NCBI GenBank assembly: GCA_002238865.1
Contig: MPNE01000019.1
Coordinates: forward strand, 1-64,000
DNA from: Gemmatimonadetes bacterium bin94
GTDB lineage: Bacteria > Gemmatimonadota > Gemmatimonadetes > Longimicrobiales > Gaopeijiaceae
DNA: 64,000 bases
Direction: 5' to 3'
Shown: positions 61,011-64,000 of the stretch, piece after piece
Numbering within the stretch: position 1 is the first letter of the stretch
How the letters are laid out: each line of letters opens with the position of its first letter
Position numbers and translations under genes: made by a program
Notes under the pieces: generated by a model
Databases searched by the model: none
What the model was told of the DNA's origin: nothing
The model's input: the letters and a program-made list of their open reading frames with translations, nothing else

Positions 61011-61910
61011 ATGCGCTTCCTCGGACGAAAACGGTCGGAGAAGTCCTCTCTCTGGCGCAGAGTGCTCGCCAGAGCGATTCCCCTTTCGTCCCGAACCCTC
61101 GACGCCGATGCGCTGGAGGAGCTGGAAGAGCGTCTGATCACGGCCGACTTCGGCGTCGAAGCCAGCATGCGCTTCGTGGCCGACGTCGAAAAGGCGACCC
61201 GAAAGGGCGATGAACCGAGGCGGGTGCTCGCCGATTCGATCCGTGCCGTCTTCGCCGGCGACGCCGAAGGGGGGCTGGCCGTGGCCGACGCCGGCCCGAC
61301 GGTGTACCTGGTGGCGGGGGTAAACGGGGCCGGGAAGACGACGACGATCGGAAAGATGGCGCACCACCTCGTGTCGGACGGGCTGGGCGTGATGGTCGCC
61401 GCGGCCGACACCTACCGGGCGGGTGCGATCGAGCAGCTCGAGCGCTGGGCGGACCGTGTCGGGGCCGACTTCGTGCGCGGGAAGCCGGGCGGAGATCCCG
61501 CGGCCGTCGCCTACGACGCGCTGGGCGCGGCCCGTTCGCGCGGTACCGATGTCGTCCTGATCGACACCGCCGGGCGTCTGCACACGCACGCCGGCCTCAT
61601 GCGGGAGCTGGCCAAGGTGGAGCGCGTGATCCGCAAGCGCCGGCCGGACGCGCCCCACGAGACCCTGCTCGTCCTCGACGCGACGGTAGGACAGAACGGG
61701 CTGGTTCAGGCGCGGGAGTTCTCACGCGTCATCGACGTTACCGGCATCGTCCTGGCCAAGATGGACTCGACCGCACGGGGCGGGATCGTGGTCGCGCTGC
61801 GCGAAGAGCTGGGCATCCCTGTGCGGCTGGTCGGGGTGGGGGAGTCCCCCGGAGACCTCGAACCCTTCGACCCGGACGACTTCGTAGAAGGACTGTTGGC
61901 AGCGCCATGA
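61011..61910 (+). CDS. ftsY: Signal recognition particle receptor FtsY
   Basis: A 299-residue SRP-type GTPase: a four-helix N domain (DALEELEERLITADFGVEASM), G1 loop VAGVNGAGKTTTIGKMA (about 99-115), DTYRAGAIEQLERWA, G3 VLIDTAGRLHTH, VLDATVGQNG, and G4 AKMDSTARGG. It is the short form without the long acidic A domain, so membrane contact is through the N-terminal RKRSEKSSLWRR region. Its stop overlaps the recG ATG. Confidence 0.96.
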   Translation: MRFLGRKRSEKSSLWRRVLARAIPLSSRTLDADALEELEERLITADFGVEASMRFVADVEKATRKGDEPRRVLADSIRAVFAGDAEGGLAVADAGPTVYLVAGVNGAGKTTTIGKMAHHLVSDGLGVMVAAADTYRAGAIEQLERWADRVGADFVRGKPGGDPAAVAYDALGAARSRGTDVVLIDTAGRLHTHAGLMRELAKVERVIRKRRPDAPHETLLVLDATVGQNGLVQAREFSRVIDVTGIVLAKMDSTARGGIVVALREELGIPVRLVGVGESPGDLEPFDPDDFVEGLLAAP

Positions 61911-64000
61911 GGGGACTGCTCGACAAACCCGTCCAGTTCCTGAAGGGGGTCGGACCGCGGCGGGCGGAGTCGCTTGCGCGCATGGGGATCCTCAACGCCA
62001 GGGACCTGCTGTACCATGTGCCGCGCCGGTACGACGACGCGTCGACCATCACACCCGTCGCGCTGGCGCAGGTGGGGATGGATGTGACCGCCGTGGGCGT
62101 GGTGCGGAACCAGGGGGTTGTTCCCACCCGGTCCGGGCTGCGCATCTTCCAGGCCGTCATCCAGGACGACTCCGGCATCATCACCTGCGCCTGGCCCGGG
62201 CAGCCGTGGATCGAACGGAACATGCGGGTCGGGGACCGGATCCTCGTCACCGGCCCGGTCAGGTTCTTCCACGGCCGCCAGATCCAGCCCCGCGAGCATA
62301 CGCTGCTGGAGCGGGCGGATGCCGGATCAAAATCCCCCGGGACTGCATCCAGGTCGACTCCATCGGAAACCGGCACGATCTTCGTCACCTATCCGGCTTC
62401 GGAAGAGCTGCCGCAGTGGATTTTTCGGCGCGTGATCGGTCAGAATCTGGACTGGCTTCTGCGCCACGTCCGGGAGGAGGAGTACCTCTCGGCCACCGCG
62501 CGCGGCGAGCTGGGGCTGACCGAACTGTCCGCGGCCCTGGAAGCCTGTCACCGTCCCCGCTCGATGAACGACAAGGACACGGCCCGCCGCCGCCTCGCGT
62601 TCGACGAACTCTTCTTCCTGCAGCTCCTGCAGGCCCGGGAACGGTACCGTGCGACGCGCGAGCGCCCCGGGATCGTGTTCACGCGCACCAACGCGCTGAT
62701 CCGGGCGCTGCACGACAGCCTCCCCTTCACCCTGACCGGGGCGCAGGTGGGCGTCCTGCGCGAGATCTACGCCGACATGACCTCGTCGCGGCGCATGAAC
62801 CGAATGCTCCAGGGCGACGTGGGCTCGGGGAAGACGCTGGTTGCCCTCTTCGCCATGCTGCTGGCCGTCGAAGGCGGGTATCAGGCGGCCCTGATGGCGC
62901 CCACCGAGATCCTGGCCGAGCAGCACACCGCGCGCATCAGCGACCTCCTTGACGGCCTGCCCTGCGAGGTCGGGACCCTGGTCGGGTCGGTGACGGGGGG
63001 GCGCAGGGAGCGGGCGCGCGCCCGGGTGGCGAGCGGCGAGGCCGACGTGGTGGTGGGCACCCACGCGCTGATCCAGGAAGGGGTGGAGTTCCACGCGCTC
63101 GGACTCGTGGTGGTGGACGAGCAGCAGCGCTTCGGCGTCCGACAGCGCATGGCGCTCGCCGAACGGGAACCGAGACCCGACGTGCTTGTCATGTCGGCCA
63201 CGCCCATCCCCCGCTCCCTGGCCATGGCGCTCCACGGCGACCTCGATCTCAGCACCATTCACGAACTCCCTCCGGGGCGGCGTCCCGTCGTCACGCGGCT
63301 GGCGGGTCACCACGAGCGCGGCGACGTGTTTCGTCAGGTGGCGGAGAGGCTCGAACGGGGACAGCAGGCGTACATCGTATACCCGCTCATCGAGGAGTCC
63401 GAGAAGGCGGACCTTCGCGCGGCCGAGACCGAGTTCGCACGGCTCGGGAAGGAGGACCTTGCGGGGCGGAAGCTCGCACTTCTGCACGGCCGCCTCGGAG
63501 GGGAGGAGAAGGACGGGATCATGCGGGCATTCCTCGCGGGCGAAATAGAGGTCCTGGTCTCAACCACCGTGATCGAGGTGGGGATCGACGTTGCCAACGC
63601 CACCGTCATGGTGATCGAAAACGCCGAGCGCTTCGGGCTGTCCCAGCTGCACCAGCTTCGGGGCAGGATCGGGCGTGGCGACCAGGGTGGGCTGTGTGTG
63701 TTGATTCCGGGCGCCGAGGCCGGGGCCACGGAACGGCTCGAGGTCCTCGCGCGGACGACGGACGGCTTCGAAGTCGCCGCGGAAGACCTGCGGATCCGGG
63801 GTCAGGGCGACTTTTTCGGGGCGGACCAGCACGGACACGGCCCCGACCTCCGCTTCGCCGACATCGTCGAGCACGAGGACCTGCTGGCGCTGGCCCGCGA
63901 CCGCGCCCGCGGCCTGGTGGACGAAGACCCCGGGTTGAAACACAACGCGCTTGTCGGCATGCTCCTCGACCGGCGCTATGGGGACCGGTCGAAGCTCTTC
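61907..64000 (+). CDS. recG: ATP-dependent DNA helicase RecG, C-terminus beyond window
   Basis: 698 residues up to the window edge with no stop; a full RecG is about 690-780 residues, so only a short end is missing. Seen: wedge/OB domain (about 60-150) starting FLKGVGPRRAESLARMGI, Walker A MLQGDVGSGKTLVALFA, Walker B VVVDEQQRFGVRQR, VMSATPIPRSLAMA (motif III), STTVIEVGIDVANATVMVIENAERFGL (motif V) and QLRGRIGRG (motif VI). It reverses stalled replication forks. ATG 61907 overlaps the ftsY stop (ATGA). Confidence 0.96.
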   Translation, partial: MRGLLDKPVQFLKGVGPRRAESLARMGILNARDLLYHVPRRYDDASTITPVALAQVGMDVTAVGVVRNQGVVPTRSGLRIFQAVIQDDSGIITCAWPGQPWIERNMRVGDRILVTGPVRFFHGRQIQPREHTLLERADAGSKSPGTASRSTPSETGTIFVTYPASEELPQWIFRRVIGQNLDWLLRHVREEEYLSATARGELGLTELSAALEACHRPRSMNDKDTARRRLAFDELFFLQLLQARERYRATRERPGIVFTRTNALIRALHDSLPFTLTGAQVGVLREIYADMTSSRRMNRMLQGDVGSGKTLVALFAMLLAVEGGYQAALMAPTEILAEQHTARISDLLDGLPCEVGTLVGSVTGGRRERARARVASGEADVVVGTHALIQEGVEFHALGLVVVDEQQRFGVRQRMALAEREPRPDVLVMSATPIPRSLAMALHGDLDLSTIHELPPGRRPVVTRLAGHHERGDVFRQVAERLERGQQAYIVYPLIEESEKADLRAAETEFARLGKEDLAGRKLALLHGRLGGEEKDGIMRAFLAGEIEVLVSTTVIEVGIDVANATVMVIENAERFGLSQLHQLRGRIGRGDQGGLCVLIPGAEAGATERLEVLARTTDGFEVAAEDLRIRGQGDFFGADQHGHGPDLRFADIVEHEDLLALARDRARGLVDEDPGLKHNALVGMLLDRRYGDRSKLF

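Noticed and set aside
1-64000. tRNA, rRNA, integrase, transposase, phage or toxin-antitoxin genes
   Set aside because: None could be recognised on either strand; composition and gene packing look uniform, with no sign of a recent island.

Overview
The window is about 64 kb of very GC-rich chromosomal DNA with genes packed edge to edge, often with 4-nt ATGA/GTGA/TTGA stop-start overlaps. It looks like a Gram-negative (didermic) bacterium. The evidence is lipoprotein signals, a Tsx-like outer-membrane channel, a TonB-plug-like protein, multihaem periplasmic cytochromes, and a MurE carrying the meso-diaminopimelate motif DNPR. The gene style (DUF2911, DUF4097, many small lipoproteins, carboxypeptidase-regulatory/plug proteins, ferric-reductase/Rieske fusion) best fits Gemmatimonadota. 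That placement is inference, because no rRNA is present. No tRNA, rRNA, insertion sequence, prophage or CRISPR array was recognised.

Layout. 1-3.9 kb: a partial ferredoxin-NADP reductase, a lipoprotein cytochrome c, a radical SAM protein, SufE and an unknown protein. 3.97-11.4 kb (minus strand): an eight-gene, tightly coupled operon. In transcription order it encodes a small membrane protein with a probable AUU start, a membrane-anchored unknown, a ferric-reductase-like/Rieske fusion, a membrane-anchored Cys/His protein, an OlsB-like N-acyltransferase, a PlsC/OlsA-like acyltransferase, a three-domain alpha/beta-hydrolase-DedA-ATP-grasp fusion, and an AhpD-like protein with an in-frame UGA. 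11.6-28.2 kb: small secreted or membrane proteins, two sodium:solute symporters, an acyl-CoA synthetase with a G19 tract, tetrahaem and octahaem cytochromes with an amino-acid permease, a Tsx-like channel and formate-THF ligase. 28.3-35.6 kb: ADP-ribosylglycohydrolase, a selenocysteine formate dehydrogenase (FdhA), a NuoE-NuoF fusion partner, FdhD and a MobA-MobB fusion. 35.6-41.2 kb: a transmembrane acyltransferase-like protein, DUF4097, DUF2911 and TPR proteins, closed by a very strong intrinsic terminator. 41.3-57.6 kb: a complete-looking division and cell-wall (dcw) cluster, mraZ-rsmH-ftsL-ftsI-murE-murF-mraY-murD-ftsW-murG-murC-ftsQ-ftsA-ftsZ, preceded by a textbook triple MraZ box. It lacks murB and ddl. 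57.7-64 kb: an M23 peptidase, a BatA-like membrane protein, ftsY and a partial recG.

How the genes work together. FdhA/FdhB, FdhD and MobA-MobB form a formate oxidation (or CO2 reduction) module with its cofactor-maturation genes. Formate-THF ligase next door feeds formate into folate one-carbon metabolism. The redox and lipid operon combines a membrane electron-transfer protein, lipid acyltransferases and a thiol/selenol peroxidase-like protein, and may be an undescribed membrane-redox or lipid-protection system.

Most notable result: two genes (fdhA and the AhpD-like gene) are interrupted by in-frame UGA at exactly the catalytic Cys/Sec position, each followed by a hairpin of bacterial SECIS type. 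They should be read as selenoproteins, not as broken or split genes.
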